64,000 nt of DNA from Brevibacterium renqingii (GTDB taxonomy: Bacteria; Actinomycetota; Actinomycetes; Actinomycetales; Brevibacteriaceae): assembly GCF_017808105.1 (NCBI RefSeq), contig NZ_JADBHF010000016.1:1-64000 (forward strand). The letters run 5' to 3'. This document shows, in pieces, positions 17,475 to 26,554 of the stretch. Under the pieces are notes generated by a model. The model searched no databases and was not told where the DNA came from. It saw nothing but the letters and a program-made list of their open reading frames with translations. How positions within the stretch are numbered: the stretch's first letter is position 1; each line of letters begins with the position of its first letter. The position numbers and the translations under genes are program-made.

Positions 17475-18796
17475 ATGCCCGCTCCTTCGTCTTCCGCGCC
17501 GCTCGTGCGCTCATCCCTCACGTCACCGCCGGCATCCTTCTCGCCGAGGTGGCCCGTCGTCACGCTCCCACCCGACCGAGTCACGCTCCCACCCGAGCGA
17601 GGCGACAGGCCCGATGGCGTCGGCAGGATCGCTGAGATCGCGAAGCCCGAACCCTGTGCCGACTCGATCACGAGCTCCCCGCCCAGTTCCCGCATGCGTG
17701 CAGCGATGAAGTCGAGACCGAAGCCGGACTCCGAACTCCGCGACCGCTCCTGCGGCTCTGCCATGCCCACCCCGTCATCGACGATGTCCATGCGGATGGA
17801 GCCTTCGGCATCCATGAGGCTGACCATCACTCGACTCGCCTGCGAATGCTGGCGGACGTTGGCCAAAGCCGACTGAGCGGTCCGCAGCAGCGCCACTTCC
17901 GCCTCGGCGGGCAGAGGAGGGAAGGTCTCATCGACCTCGACACGGCCGCGGATCGAACTGTCCTCCTCGAGGCGGGTGAGCAGTCTGCGGATCGCGGCGG
18001 TCAGCGCCCCGTCCTCGAGCTCGGCCGGGGCCAGGGCCGCGATGATGCGGCGGACGTCACGAGAGCTCTGGGCGGCGAGGTCCTCGACTTGGACGAGCAC
18101 CTGGCCGGCGTGGTCATCGGCGGTCCGCTCCGCCTCGGCGTGGGCGATGAGCCTGATCGACGAGATCGACTGCGCGATCGTGTCGTGGATGTCGCGGGAG
18201 ACGCGGGTCCGCTCCTGGATCTCACCGGCATGGCGCTGGGTCAGAGCGAGCTCGTCCTGGAGGTCGAGCAGATTCCGATGGGCCAGTTCGAGGGAGCGCA
18301 GCAGCTCCTCGCGGCGGCGTCCTTCACGGAGCAGTTCGATGTAGCCCCGGGAGAGGCCGAGGGCGAAGACGGCGCCGATGAGGGATCCGATGATGCTCGG
18401 TGCGAGCACCTGCCCGTAGTGCGCCAATGGGGCGGCAACGGTCGCGATGTAGGTCAGCGCGGTGAAGACGACGGCGATCCGGAGTGAGAACAGGTGCCCG
18501 GCCAGCAGCCAGAGGAGAAACGCGATCCAGATGAATTCGGCGGAGACGAGCAGGGTGCACAGCCAGGCAAGTGCGAGGACGATCAGCCACCATTTCGCGA
18601 GCACGAGCGCGCCTGTACGGGCGGCACGGACGGCGCCGAGGGCGTACCAGACGAGGAAGACCACGCTGACCGCGATGGCGGCGAGAAGCGGCGCTCCGCT
18701 GGAGACGGCGCGGATGCAGGCGATGACGGTCAGGGCGAGCGCGATCGCGTGCTGGCCGATCTCCATCGTCCGCTCTGTCCATCTGCGTGCGCTCAC
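17471..18796 (-). CDS. Sensor histidine kinase (NarL-family partner, HisKA_3)
   Basis: 441 residues from a GTG at 18796 with GGAAGG upstream; a later ATG at 18766 has no such site. Membrane spans fill residues 13-150 (about six), with almost no outside loops, so the signal is probably sensed within the membrane. A coiled coil (155-195) leads to the HisKA_3 dimerisation helix with phospho-acceptor His204 in VSRDIHDTIAQSISSI. The ATPase domain has DIVDDGVGM and GFGLDFIAARMRELGG. The C-terminus is followed by a Ser/Gly-rich tail. Membrane-embedded NarL-type kinases beside exporters are often involved in envelope or drug stress; here that is inference. Confidence 0.88.
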   Translation of the reverse strand: MSARRWTERTMEIGQHAIALALTVIACIRAVSSGAPLLAAIAVSVVFLVWYALGAVRAARTGALVLAKWWLIVLALAWLCTLLVSAEFIWIAFLLWLLAGHLFSLRIAVVFTALTYIATVAAPLAHYGQVLAPSIIGSLIGAVFALGLSRGYIELLREGRRREELLRSLELAHRNLLDLQDELALTQRHAGEIQERTRVSRDIHDTIAQSISSIRLIAHAEAERTADDHAGQVLVQVEDLAAQSSRDVRRIIAALAPAELEDGALTAAIRRLLTRLEEDSSIRGRVEVDETFPPLPAEAEVALLRTAQSALANVRQHSQASRVMVSLMDAEGSIRMDIVDDGVGMAEPQERSRSSESGFGLDFIAARMRELGGELVIESAQGSGFAISAILPTPSGLSPRSGGSVTRSGGSVTTGHLGEKDAGGDVRDERTSGAEDEGAGI

Positions 18797-18872
18797 GTCG
18801 CCGCCTTCCCAGCCTCGGCGGTGATGGCGCCGGGACGATCCTCTTTCTGCTCTCTCGGTTCTTCCTGTCCAC

Positions 18873-21002
18873 TCAACCACAACTGCCGCCGGTCGTGCGC
18901 GGATGGCGGGTGAACGACCGGTTCGGCCACCACATCCGGTTGCCCACGAGACCGAAGATCGAGGGCACGATGACGGTGCGCACGATGATCGTGTCGACGA
19001 GCACGCCGACTCCGACGATGAGGCCGAGCTGGCCGAGCACCATGAGCGGCAGCATGCCGAGTGCCGCGAACACTCCGGCCAGGACGATGCCGGCGCTGGT
19101 GATGACCCCACCGGTGTGGGCGACGGCCTCGATCATGCCCTGGCGGCCGCCGTGGAGGGCCGATTCCTTCTTCGCGCGGTGAGCGAGGAAGATCGAGTAG
19201 TCGATGCCCAGCGCCACGAGGAAGAGGAACGCGAGGATCGGCACCTGCGCATCGAGTGCGGCCTGACCGAAGATCGTCCGCGACAGGAACGCGCCGAGCC
19301 CGATCGCCGCTGCCGAGGACACCACGTTGACGAGCAGCAGGGTGAACGCCGCGATGGGGGCCCGGAGGATGCCGAGCAGAATGATGAAGCTGATCGCCAG
19401 GACCATCGGGACGATGGTGAGGAAATCGGCCCGGTTGCCGTCTCGGGCGTCGAGCTCCGTGGCTGCGGCACCGCCGACCTGAGCATCGGCCCCGTCGATG
19501 GCGTGGACCTCGTCGCGAATCTCCCCGACGAGGTCGAGCCCCTTCGCGCTGTCGGGTTCATATTCGCCGGTGACCATGATCTTCGTGACCGAAGCGCCGT
19601 CGATGTCCGTGTCCTCGATCGCGGAGGCGCGCACGACGCCGTCCATGTCGGACACCGAATCGACGACATGGTCGGCGTGGTCGGTGTCGGCGACGACCCA
19701 GATCGGCTGCGATTCCCCGGGCGGGAAGTGGTCGGCGAGGATGTCGAGGCCCTGGGCCGATTCGGACTGGACCCGGAATTTCTCGGTCTGGTCGAGCCCG
19801 ATCGAGGACCCGATGAAACCGGTGGCCATGACGCCGAGGATGACGATTCCCGCACCGAGGTGCAGCCACGGTTTCCGTACTACGCGAGTGGCGATTCTCC
19901 GCCAGATCGAGGGCTTCGCCGAGGCGGCCCCGCCCGCCGCGCGGTCGCTGACAGCGTCTTCGACCTGGGGTACGAACGGCCAGAACATCTTCTTTCCGCA
20001 GATCGCGAGCACGGGCGGCAGGGCGATCAGCACCGCGGCAGCAGAGATGATGAGGCCGACGGCGGCGGTGATGCCGAGGCCACGGGTGCCGGGGATGACG
20101 GCGAAGACGAGGCTGAGCAGGGACAGGACGACTGTGAGGTTCGAAGCGAGGATCGTCGTCGCCGTGTGGGTCCACGCTTCGGCGAGCGCCGCGCGGTGGT
20201 CGGCTTCGCGGCGCAGCTCCTCGCGGTAGCGGGAGATGAGCAGGAGGGCATAGTTCGCGCCCGCGCCGAAGACGAGGACGCTGATGATGCCCGCATCGAA
20301 CTGCAGGTCGAGAGCGTCGCCGACGGCGGCAGTCACGGTCGAGGCCAGTCCGTCGGCCGTGCCGATGACGATGAGCGGCAGCAGCCACAGGACGGGCGAG
20401 CGGTAGGTGATGATGAGCAGCAGCGCCACGATGACTATGGTGACGATGAGCAGGGTGAAGTCGGCTCCGTCGAACGCCGAGGCGATATCGGCGCCGATCG
20501 CAGGACCGCCGGTGACCAGCAGGGACATGCCCGAATCGGCCAGTCCGGCCGCGGTCGGGTCGGCAGCGATCGTGGCGCGCAGCTCGTCGACGGTCTCGGC
20601 CGTGTCGGAGTTCGTCAGACCCACCTCGATGGGCACCATGAGCAGAGCCGCCTGCTCGTCATCGCTGAGGATGGGGCCGGTCACCTTCTCCGATGACGCC
20701 TTGGTCAGGGAGCCGGCGAGGCTCTCGAGCTCGGACCGGTCACCGGCGCTCAGCGTGCTGCCGTCGGTGTTCGAGGCCACGATCATGACGGACTGCTTGT
20801 CCGCCTCGGGGAACTTGTCGAGGATCCGCTGGGCCTGAGCGGATTCGGAATCCGCCGGAGCGGTCTCGTTGGGCCGGTCCTCGCCCGCGCCGGACAGCAG
20901 TCCGAAGATCAGGGCGACGAGGACGACCACCCCGCCGAGGACGAACCACGAACCGCGCTTCGATGTCAGCGTGTGGGCGGTTTTGATCAATGATGAGGTC
21001 AT
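18873..21002 (-). CDS. MMPL/RND-family membrane transporter
   Basis: 709 residues in two homologous halves, each with one span, a large outside domain and five spans. First half: span at 18-38, outside domain 40-175, spans at about 180-345 with FGAGANYALLLISRYREELRR. Second half: span near 375-395, outside domain, spans 525-690 with LFLVALGIDYSIFLAHRAKKE. The paired GxxxDYxxxL/RxREE-type motifs are the MMPL signature and carry the proton-relay Asp; in the first half the Asp position is Asn-Tyr (ANYALL). Such proteins export lipids or drugs. The kinase and response regulator genes follow on the same strand, 76 bases away. Confidence 0.88.
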   Translation of the reverse strand: MTSSLIKTAHTLTSKRGSWFVLGGVVVLVALIFGLLSGAGEDRPNETAPADSESAQAQRILDKFPEADKQSVMIVASNTDGSTLSAGDRSELESLAGSLTKASSEKVTGPILSDDEQAALLMVPIEVGLTNSDTAETVDELRATIAADPTAAGLADSGMSLLVTGGPAIGADIASAFDGADFTLLIVTIVIVALLLIITYRSPVLWLLPLIVIGTADGLASTVTAAVGDALDLQFDAGIISVLVFGAGANYALLLISRYREELRREADHRAALAEAWTHTATTILASNLTVVLSLLSLVFAVIPGTRGLGITAAVGLIISAAAVLIALPPVLAICGKKMFWPFVPQVEDAVSDRAAGGAASAKPSIWRRIATRVVRKPWLHLGAGIVILGVMATGFIGSSIGLDQTEKFRVQSESAQGLDILADHFPPGESQPIWVVADTDHADHVVDSVSDMDGVVRASAIEDTDIDGASVTKIMVTGEYEPDSAKGLDLVGEIRDEVHAIDGADAQVGGAAATELDARDGNRADFLTIVPMVLAISFIILLGILRAPIAAFTLLLVNVVSSAAAIGLGAFLSRTIFGQAALDAQVPILAFLFLVALGIDYSIFLAHRAKKESALHGGRQGMIEAVAHTGGVITSAGIVLAGVFAALGMLPLMVLGQLGLIVGVGVLVDTIIVRTVIVPSIFGLVGNRMWWPNRSFTRHPRTTGGSCG

Positions 21003-21139
21003 GCCTCAAGTCCATCAATCGCCGGGCGCGGGCACATCGCCTATGAGTTCGGATTCGCCCTGCGACTTTCGATGGAGAAAACGCCCTGACCTGGGATGAT
21101 GATCGCGCTGCCGGTTGAGGACCGGACAGCGCCGCCGCC

Positions 21140-21706
21140 TCACATGATCGAAGCGCCCGCCGCTTCCACCTCGGACAGCGCAGCCGCGCTCGATTCGGCC
21201 CCGACTCCGGCGACGAGGTCGGTGAGCACCCGGACCTCCACGCCCATGCTCAGCGCGTCGAGGGTGGAGGCGCGTACGCAGTGATCGGTGGCGATTCCGA
21301 CGATGTCCAGTTCGTTAACGGACAGGTGCTGCAGGAGCTCGCCGAGGCTGCTCCCCGTGTCCGTGGCCCCCTGGAAGGCCGAATAGTCAGGGCGGCCCTG
21401 TCCCTTGCGCACCTCGTGCGTGATCGCCTCAGTGGACAGCAGCGGGTCGTATTCGGCGCCTTCGGTCTCGGCGACGCAGTGGACGGGCCAGCTGTCGACG
21501 AAGTCCGGAGTCGCGCTGAAGTGCCCGCCGTTGTCGCTGTCGCGATCGTGCCAGTCGCGGGAGGCGATGACAGCGGAGTAGTCACCTGCATGGGTCTCGA
21601 GGTGGCGAGTGATGCCCTCGGCCACGCTGTCGCCGCCGGTCACGCCGAGCGCGCCGCCTTCGGTGAAATCGTTCTGGACGTCGACGATGAGGAGTGCCTT
21701 GACCAT
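21140..21706 (-). CDS. pncA: Nicotinamidase (isochorismatase superfamily)
   Basis: 188 residues. It hydrolyses nicotinamide to nicotinate in NAD salvage. The catalytic triad is Asp9 (IVDVQNDF), Lys101 (VRKGQGRPDYSAF) and Cys143 (ATDHCVRASTLDAL). The metal site is carried by Asp51, His53 (RDWHD) and His62, and WPVHCVAETEGAEYDP is the nicotinamidase-type loop. I chose the ATG at 21706 as it gives the family N-terminus. If the substrate range is like that of mycobacterial PncA it would also activate pyrazinamide; this is family knowledge, not read here. Confidence 0.9.
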   Translation of the reverse strand: MVKALLIVDVQNDFTEGGALGVTGGDSVAEGITRHLETHAGDYSAVIASRDWHDRDSDNGGHFSATPDFVDSWPVHCVAETEGAEYDPLLSTEAITHEVRKGQGRPDYSAFQGATDTGSSLGELLQHLSVNELDIVGIATDHCVRASTLDALSMGVEVRVLTDLVAGVGAESSAAALSEVEAAGASIM

Positions 21707-21826
21707 GCTTCGAGCATAGGCGCTTCTGCGCCGTTTTCCAGGGCTGCGGGCAATCACTGACCTGACTTCCCAAGCCGATCCTGCAGCTGACGCCTCAGTT
21801 TGCGTTCCTGCAGCTGACGCTTCAGC

Positions 21827-22627
21827 TCATCCGGTGGGTTTGTCGGCGAACCAGTAGAACTGGGTGAACTGCTGCGAACGGCCCAGACCCAGCTCGCTCT
21901 TCACGACGTGGCGCACGTCTTTGACCAGCCCCCGCTCCCCTGCGGCCCAGACGTAGAGACCTTGCACGTCGAGATCGAGTCCGCGCAGGTGTGCGGCCAG
22001 GGAACGACCCGGATGATGCTTCGACTCCACCTCGGCGTTGGATTCCGGCGTCACCCATCTCCACGTCGAATTCGAGTGCGCGGAGACCGGCAGGCCGGGG
22101 ACTTCCTCGGGCTCGGCGGCGATCGCCACGGTGACGGCAACCTCGGCGGGGACGGCTTCACACCAGGAGTTGATGGCGGGCAGCGCGGTGAGGTCGCCGG
22201 CGAGGAGGAGGTGAGAGGTATCGTCGGGCAGGTCGAGGCGAGCCGGGGTGAGGGCGGCCTCGATGGTCGTGCCGGGACGGGCCCGGCTCGCCCACCGCGC
22301 GCCGGGTCCGATGTCAGCGCCACTGGCGGCCGAGTCGTCGGTGATGTCACCGTGGAGGACGAAGTCGAGGCTGAAGGTTCCGGCTTCGAGGTCGATGGCG
22401 GCGAAGGTGTAGCCGCGTTGGCTCAGATGGCCTTCGCCTTTCTCGGGGTGAGGGAACCACAGCCGGGTCCACAGTGTCGGAAAGACCTCGTCGAGCTGAG
22501 CGAGCAGCTCTGGGCCGGAGAAGTGGATCCGACGGTAGGTCGCGGTGAAGTCCTCGACTCCGGTGACGACCACCTCGTGGTTGCTCACCCGGAAGAGCCG
22601 CATCACGCCGCGCTGCCAATTGACCAT
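21827..22627 (-). CDS. Siderophore-interacting protein (ViuB-like ferric-siderophore reductase)
   Basis: 266 residues. FAD-binding beta barrel (residues 10-125; RIHFSGPELL, LWFPHPEKGEG, RGYTFAAIDLEAGTFSLDFVLHG, with GPGARWASRARPG) and a C-terminal SIP domain (130-265; HLLLAGDLTALPAINSW, YVWAAGERGLVKDVRHVV). These cytoplasmic flavoproteins reduce Fe(III)-siderophore and release iron. I used the ATG at 22627; a GTG at 22636 is possible. A DtxR-type box lies 25 bases upstream, so the gene should be induced by iron starvation. No siderophore transporter lies beside it. Confidence 0.9.
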   Translation of the reverse strand: MVNWQRGVMRLFRVSNHEVVVTGVEDFTATYRRIHFSGPELLAQLDEVFPTLWTRLWFPHPEKGEGHLSQRGYTFAAIDLEAGTFSLDFVLHGDITDDSAASGADIGPGARWASRARPGTTIEAALTPARLDLPDDTSHLLLAGDLTALPAINSWCEAVPAEVAVTVAIAAEPEEVPGLPVSAHSNSTWRWVTPESNAEVESKHHPGRSLAAHLRGLDLDVQGLYVWAAGERGLVKDVRHVVKSELGLGRSQQFTQFYWFADKPTG

Positions 22628-22651
22628 TCGCCCCACCCTCTCGCTTTTACC

Positions 22652-22675
22652 TTTGCTTAGCCTACCCTAAGCAAA
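22652..22675. promoter_or_regulatory. DtxR/IdeR-type iron box
   Basis: TTTGCTTAGCCTACCCTAA (22652-22670) agrees at 16 of 19 positions with the known DtxR consensus. It is also part of a perfect 9+9 inverted repeat (TTTGCTTAG/CTAAGCAAA) with a 6-base centre, directly upstream of the siderophore-interacting protein gene. Confidence 0.8.
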
Positions 22676-22764
22676 AATCTCGCGAGCGTTGGTGGACGGT
22701 CGGCCGCCTCGGCGAACATCGGCTCCGAGGACTCGTCGACGGGCGGCCGTGGTATGCCGGGATA

Positions 22765-23241
22765 TCAGGCCTGTTTGAGAGCGCGCTTCTCGGCCTTCTT
22801 CGCAGCCTTGGCGGCGGCCTTCTCGACGGCCTTTCTGCTGTCTCCGGAGCCGGCGATCAGCAGCAGTCCGCCGAGCGCGGCGAGGTTCTTCGAGAACTGG
22901 GTCTGATGGGCCTTCGCCTCTCCGCCTTCCATCTCCCAGAAGGAGTGCCCGGCCACGGTGGTCGGGACGAGGGAGCCGGCGAGAGCAAGGGCGGACAGGC
23001 GCGGCTTGATGCCCAGCAGCAGGGTGGTGCCGGCGAGGATCTGAACCCCGCCGTTGATGCGCACGAGCAGTTCGTTGTCATCGGGCAGCGCGGGGACGTA
23101 ATCGCGGAGCGCATCGAGTGTCGACTCGGCCATCGCCGCCTTGCCGGCCGGATCCTTCACGGCCGAGTACCCGCCGCTGATGAAGATCGGGGCGGTGAGC
23201 ATGCGTCCTGCCGCCTGCAGCAGCGATGGTCCAAAAGTCAT
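22765..23241 (-). CDS. DoxX-family membrane protein
   Basis: 158 residues with about four hydrophobic helices: APIFISGGYSAV near the N-terminus, LLVRINGGVQILAGTTLLLGI, LSALALAGSLVPTTVAGHSFW and LAALGGLLLIAG. This is the DoxX/SURF4-like layout (HSFWEMEG and NLAALGG are typical). The last 25 residues are Lys/Ala-rich (KAVEKAAAKAAKKAEKRALK) and probably cytoplasmic. DoxX proteins are linked to oxidative stress and quinone or thiosulfate metabolism, but the activity of this branch is unknown. AAGGAG lies 7 bases before the ATG at 23241. Confidence 0.85.
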   Translation of the reverse strand: MTFGPSLLQAAGRMLTAPIFISGGYSAVKDPAGKAAMAESTLDALRDYVPALPDDNELLVRINGGVQILAGTTLLLGIKPRLSALALAGSLVPTTVAGHSFWEMEGGEAKAHQTQFSKNLAALGGLLLIAGSGDSRKAVEKAAAKAAKKAEKRALKQA

Positions 23242-23303
23242 AGAGCACTCCTTCAGTCGATGGGGTTTTGAGCCTAACCGACGCCGGGGGCGAGCCTCAA
23301 AAA

Positions 23304-24332
23304 TCAGGCACGGGCGACGGGCTTCGTCCGATCCCCCAGTTCCGGCCGCTTGCGGAACTGGCCGGTGACCACGAGCACCGCGATGACGACGGCGGAGACT
23401 ATCCATCCCGAGGCCCCGAGGAAGGTGACGAGGGCGGTGTCCGGAGTCGGCGCATCGGCGTCGATGAGCAGAACGAGCAGCATGGTGGTGGATCCGTTGA
23501 GTGCTGCGTGGGCGAAGACCGCCGGCCAGACCGAGCCGGTGCGCAGACGCAGCCAGCCGAAGAGGATGCCGAGCATGACACAGCCGGCAACCATGAGCCC
23601 CAGTCCCGAGATGCCGGGACGATCGAAGTTGTAGCCGAGCAGGATGAGCGGCGCATGCCACAGGCCCCAGAGGACGCCGACGGTGAGCAGCGCCGGCCAG
23701 GTGCCCAAGGGCCGGAGGCTGGTGAGCAGCCAGCCTCGCCACCCGAACTCCTCACCGATGGTGACGAAGACGTTGCTCAGCGAGCCGACGAACATGAGGA
23801 GCAGGTAAATGGCGACGGCGGCTGCTGTCGGCAGCGCGCTCGCACCCGGAATCGTCTCCAACTGCGTCCTGAATCCCGACAGCCCGGTCAGATCGAGGTC
23901 GAGCCAGCCGAACGCGGCGCTGAGGAGGTAGCCGAGGACGACGAGCACGCAGACGCCGAAGAAGGCGACCACGGTCGTCCAGATGATCCGCCCGGCTGGT
24001 CGCAGCGGCCAGAATCCGAAGTAGCGAGGGGCGCTGGACAGCGGCTCTCCCCTGCGGCGCGCCTGTCTGCGCTGCACGAGGAAGGCAATTATGCCGGCGA
24101 TCAGCGGCGTGAACATCATCGCTCCGCCGTAGAGCTGGACGGACAGGGGATCACTGATGCCCTTGCCTGTGATCCACAGGGGCAGGCATACGAGCCAGGC
24201 GAGGCCGAAGGCGGTGACGACGAATACGCCGAGCTCGAGCCAGGGGACCCGAGCCGGCACGACCGCGAGCGGACGTCCCTTCACATCGACCGCCTCGGCG
24301 AATCCGGAGTGCCCTTCCGTCTGCGTATTCAC
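23304..24332 (-). CDS. CPBP-family intramembrane metalloprotease (CAAX prenyl protease 2-like)
   Basis: 342 residues with about eight membrane spans. The three family motifs are present: EEFGWRGWL (Glu194-Glu195, Arg199), WHAPLIL (His226) and a late FAHAALNGS with the metal-binding His and Asn. Members cleave or modify membrane peptides; in bacteria they are tied to bacteriocin immunity and signalling, and the target here is unknown. I chose the GTG at 24332 because AGGAGG lies 5 bases upstream; the longer reading to 24575 crosses a hexanucleotide repeat and is not credible. Confidence 0.87.
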   Translation of the reverse strand: MNTQTEGHSGFAEAVDVKGRPLAVVPARVPWLELGVFVVTAFGLAWLVCLPLWITGKGISDPLSVQLYGGAMMFTPLIAGIIAFLVQRRQARRRGEPLSSAPRYFGFWPLRPAGRIIWTTVVAFFGVCVLVVLGYLLSAAFGWLDLDLTGLSGFRTQLETIPGASALPTAAAVAIYLLLMFVGSLSNVFVTIGEEFGWRGWLLTSLRPLGTWPALLTVGVLWGLWHAPLILLGYNFDRPGISGLGLMVAGCVMLGILFGWLRLRTGSVWPAVFAHAALNGSTTMLLVLLIDADAPTPDTALVTFLGASGWIVSAVVIAVLVVTGQFRKRPELGDRTKPVARA

Positions 24333-24387
24333 GTCTCCTCCTCGGTCCTGTGTACCTCCGCCGGTCGATCGGCGGCGGTTCCCATGT

Positions 24388-24429
24388 CTGTGCCTGTGGC
24401 TGTGGCTGTGGCTGTGCCTGTGGCTGTGA
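24388..24429. repeat. Hexanucleotide tandem repeat
   Basis: Seven units of CTGTGN, mostly CTGTGG, run without interruption between the divergent CPBP protease and APC permease genes. It lies upstream of both starts, so changes in copy number would change promoter spacing. Confidence 0.85.
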
Positions 24430-24563
24430 TTCCACACTACGGCTCGAGGCGGTCGGGCACTTCCGCCGCGAGGAGGAAACCGGCATCGTCCGCGCGGACG
24501 AGAATCGGCGCTACGATGACGAACAGCAACAGAATCAACGTCGATTCGAATGAAGGTCCAACC

Positions 24564-26081
24564 ATGTCCGATCATCTCTCAGACGCCCGCCGCCCCGCGG
24601 GCGATCACCTCTCCGACAGCGACCACCTGGCCGTCCTCGGCTACGGCGACTCCTTCGAGCGGTCGATGAGCCCCTGGGCCAACTTCGCCCTCGGCTTCAC
24701 CTACCTGTCCCCGCTCGTCGGCGTCTATTCGCTGCTCGCCGTGGCCCTGTCGACCGGCGGGCCGCCGTCGATCTGGTGGATCGTCATCGTCGCCTGCGGC
24801 CAGCTCCTCGTCGCACTCGTCTTCGGCGAAGTCGTCTCCCAGTTCCCGATCGCCGGAGGGATCTACCCCTGGGCCCGACGCCTGTGGAGCAAGCGGTATG
24901 CCTGGATGGCGGCCTGGGTCTACATCTGCGCGCTCATCGTCACCATCACCTCGGTGGCGGAGTTCGGAGCAGGATTCCTCGCCAGCCTCTTCGGTCTCGA
25001 GCTCAACCGAAACACCACCCTCGTCCTCGCGCTGGCACTGCTCGTGCTGGCGTTGGCGATCAACTTCTCCGGAACGAAATGGCTGGCCCGCATCGCCCGC
25101 ATCGGCCTCTTCGCCGAACTCATCGGCGTCATCGGACTCGGCCTGTTCCTGCTCATCTTCGAACGCAAACACAGCTTCTCGATCTTCTTCGACACCATGG
25201 GCACTGCCGGGGACGGAAGCTACCTGCCGGTGTTCCTGGGCGCGGCAGTCGCCGGCCTGTTCCTGTTCTACGGCTTCGAGGCCTGCGGCGACGTCGCCGA
25301 GGAGGTCTCGAACCCTGCCCGAGGCATCCCCAAGGCCATGCTCATGACGATCTTCGTCGGCGCGGTCTCGGCCCTGTTCTCCTTCGGCGGCTATGTGCTG
25401 GCAGCGCCGAACCTCGAGCAGATCGTCGCGGGAGAGGTCGAGGACCCGATCCCCGCGATCCTGGCAGGCAGCCTCGGCGACGTCGGGGCGAAGATCTTCC
25501 TGCTCGTGGCGATCACGGCCTTCATCTCCTGTGTGCTCAGCCTGCAGGCCGCCGCGTCCCGCCTGATCTTCAGCTTCGCTCGGGACGGGATGATGCCCGG
25601 ACATCGCTGGCTGTCGAAGGTCACTGACGGGACGAAGATCCCGCACAACGCCCTCATCGTCGCATGCACGGCACCTGCTCTCATCTGCGTGCTCATCTGG
25701 TTCAACGACGGAATCCTCGTGGCCGTGACATCGTTCGCGATCCTCGGCATCTACCTGGCCTTCCAGATGGTCGTCCTCGGCGCGCTCCGGCAGCGGTTCA
25801 AAGGCTGGAAGCCCGCAGGGCCCTGGTCGCTGCGGGGCTGGGGCGTCATCGTCAACGCCGCCGCACTGGCCTACGGAATCTTCGCGATGATCCTGCTGTC
25901 GCTGCCCGGTGATTCCGGGTCGTTCTTCGCCGACTGGATCGTGCTCATCGGCCTCGTGGTGGTGCTGGCCGTCGGGTTCGTCTACCTCTTCACAGCGCGC
26001 CCGGACCGCAAGTCCGACGCCCCGGAGGACGATGCCATCGCCGTCGCCGAGGCGATCCGCACCCACCGCGCCCGGGAGTAG
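24564..26081 (+). CDS. APC-superfamily amino acid permease
   Basis: 505 residues with about 12 spans. The N-terminal FERSMSPWANFALGFTYLSPLVGVYSLLA is the first helix with the unwound Gly-containing site of the amino acid/choline or GABA permease type. FPIAGGIYPWARRLW (helix 3), FYGFEACGDVAEEVSNPARGIPKAM (helix 6 and the loop 6-7 signature) and AAASRLIFSFARDGMMPG (loop after helix 8) follow. This set resembles ACT-type permeases for amines and amino acids. Substrate not readable. The ATG at 24564 is preferred; the long in-frame extension upstream is non-coding sequence. Preceded by GAAGGT. Confidence 0.88.
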   Translation: MSDHLSDARRPAGDHLSDSDHLAVLGYGDSFERSMSPWANFALGFTYLSPLVGVYSLLAVALSTGGPPSIWWIVIVACGQLLVALVFGEVVSQFPIAGGIYPWARRLWSKRYAWMAAWVYICALIVTITSVAEFGAGFLASLFGLELNRNTTLVLALALLVLALAINFSGTKWLARIARIGLFAELIGVIGLGLFLLIFERKHSFSIFFDTMGTAGDGSYLPVFLGAAVAGLFLFYGFEACGDVAEEVSNPARGIPKAMLMTIFVGAVSALFSFGGYVLAAPNLEQIVAGEVEDPIPAILAGSLGDVGAKIFLLVAITAFISCVLSLQAAASRLIFSFARDGMMPGHRWLSKVTDGTKIPHNALIVACTAPALICVLIWFNDGILVAVTSFAILGIYLAFQMVVLGALRQRFKGWKPAGPWSLRGWGVIVNAAALAYGIFAMILLSLPGDSGSFFADWIVLIGLVVVLAVGFVYLFTARPDRKSDAPEDDAIAVAEAIRTHRARE

Positions 26082-26103
26082 GGGCGTCGGCACTTCCCCG
26101 AAT

Positions 26104-26218
26104 AGTGGTCGCAATCGGACACAGCCCCCCGAATGTAGGTCGTAATCGGACATTTTCTGACCTCAGAAGTGTCCGATTGCGACCTATGTTTTGGCCCGAA
26201 TATCCAATTGCGACCACT
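26104..26218. repeat. Dispersed palindromic repeat, copy 3 (nested double hairpin)
   Basis: The inner palindrome (26136-26186) starts TAGGTCGTAATCGGACA and ends TGTCCGATTGCGACCTA. An outer pair surrounds it: AGTGGTCGCAAT (26104-26115) with ATTGCGACCACT (26207-26218). So two stems of the same family are nested. It follows the permease gene stop by about 20 bases. Confidence 0.85.
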
Positions 26219-26554
26219 GTTTCGCCAACAGCATCCGAGGGTGGACGCTTTTCAGATCGCCTCGCATTGCCGTGATGACCTCCATCGCTGAATCCACTTG
26301 CACACTCACACCTGTGCAGAAATTCGCCACTGTTCTCACAGCCACACTCGAAAGTCCTACTTCATTGTTCGGTGGGGGCAGCCGCGAATCACCCGCATAC
26401 TGCTCGCGAATCATCCATGGTCTGGTCGAAGCAGCCACCCGACTCGCCCCCGGTCAGCTGTGGACAACGATCTGACTGGGGCGTGCACAGCCTGTGGATG
26501 CGCAATCGCTGACCACAGCCGCATCGGGCAGCTCTTCCCTCACCCCGAATCCAA
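26219..26554. other. Spacer without a recognised gene
   Basis: The base composition is lower in GC than the neighbours. No gene, RNA or clear hairpin is seen. It leads into the DUF559-like gene. Confidence 0.4.

Noticed and set aside
24388-24429. A CRISPR-like array
   Set aside because: Simple hexamer repeat without spacers; no cas genes or true CRISPR repeats are seen in the window.
23268-24563. An N-terminal extension of the APC permease by about 430 residues
   Set aside because: It runs through the CPBP protease gene in antisense and through the hexamer repeat; the family N-terminus begins at 24564.
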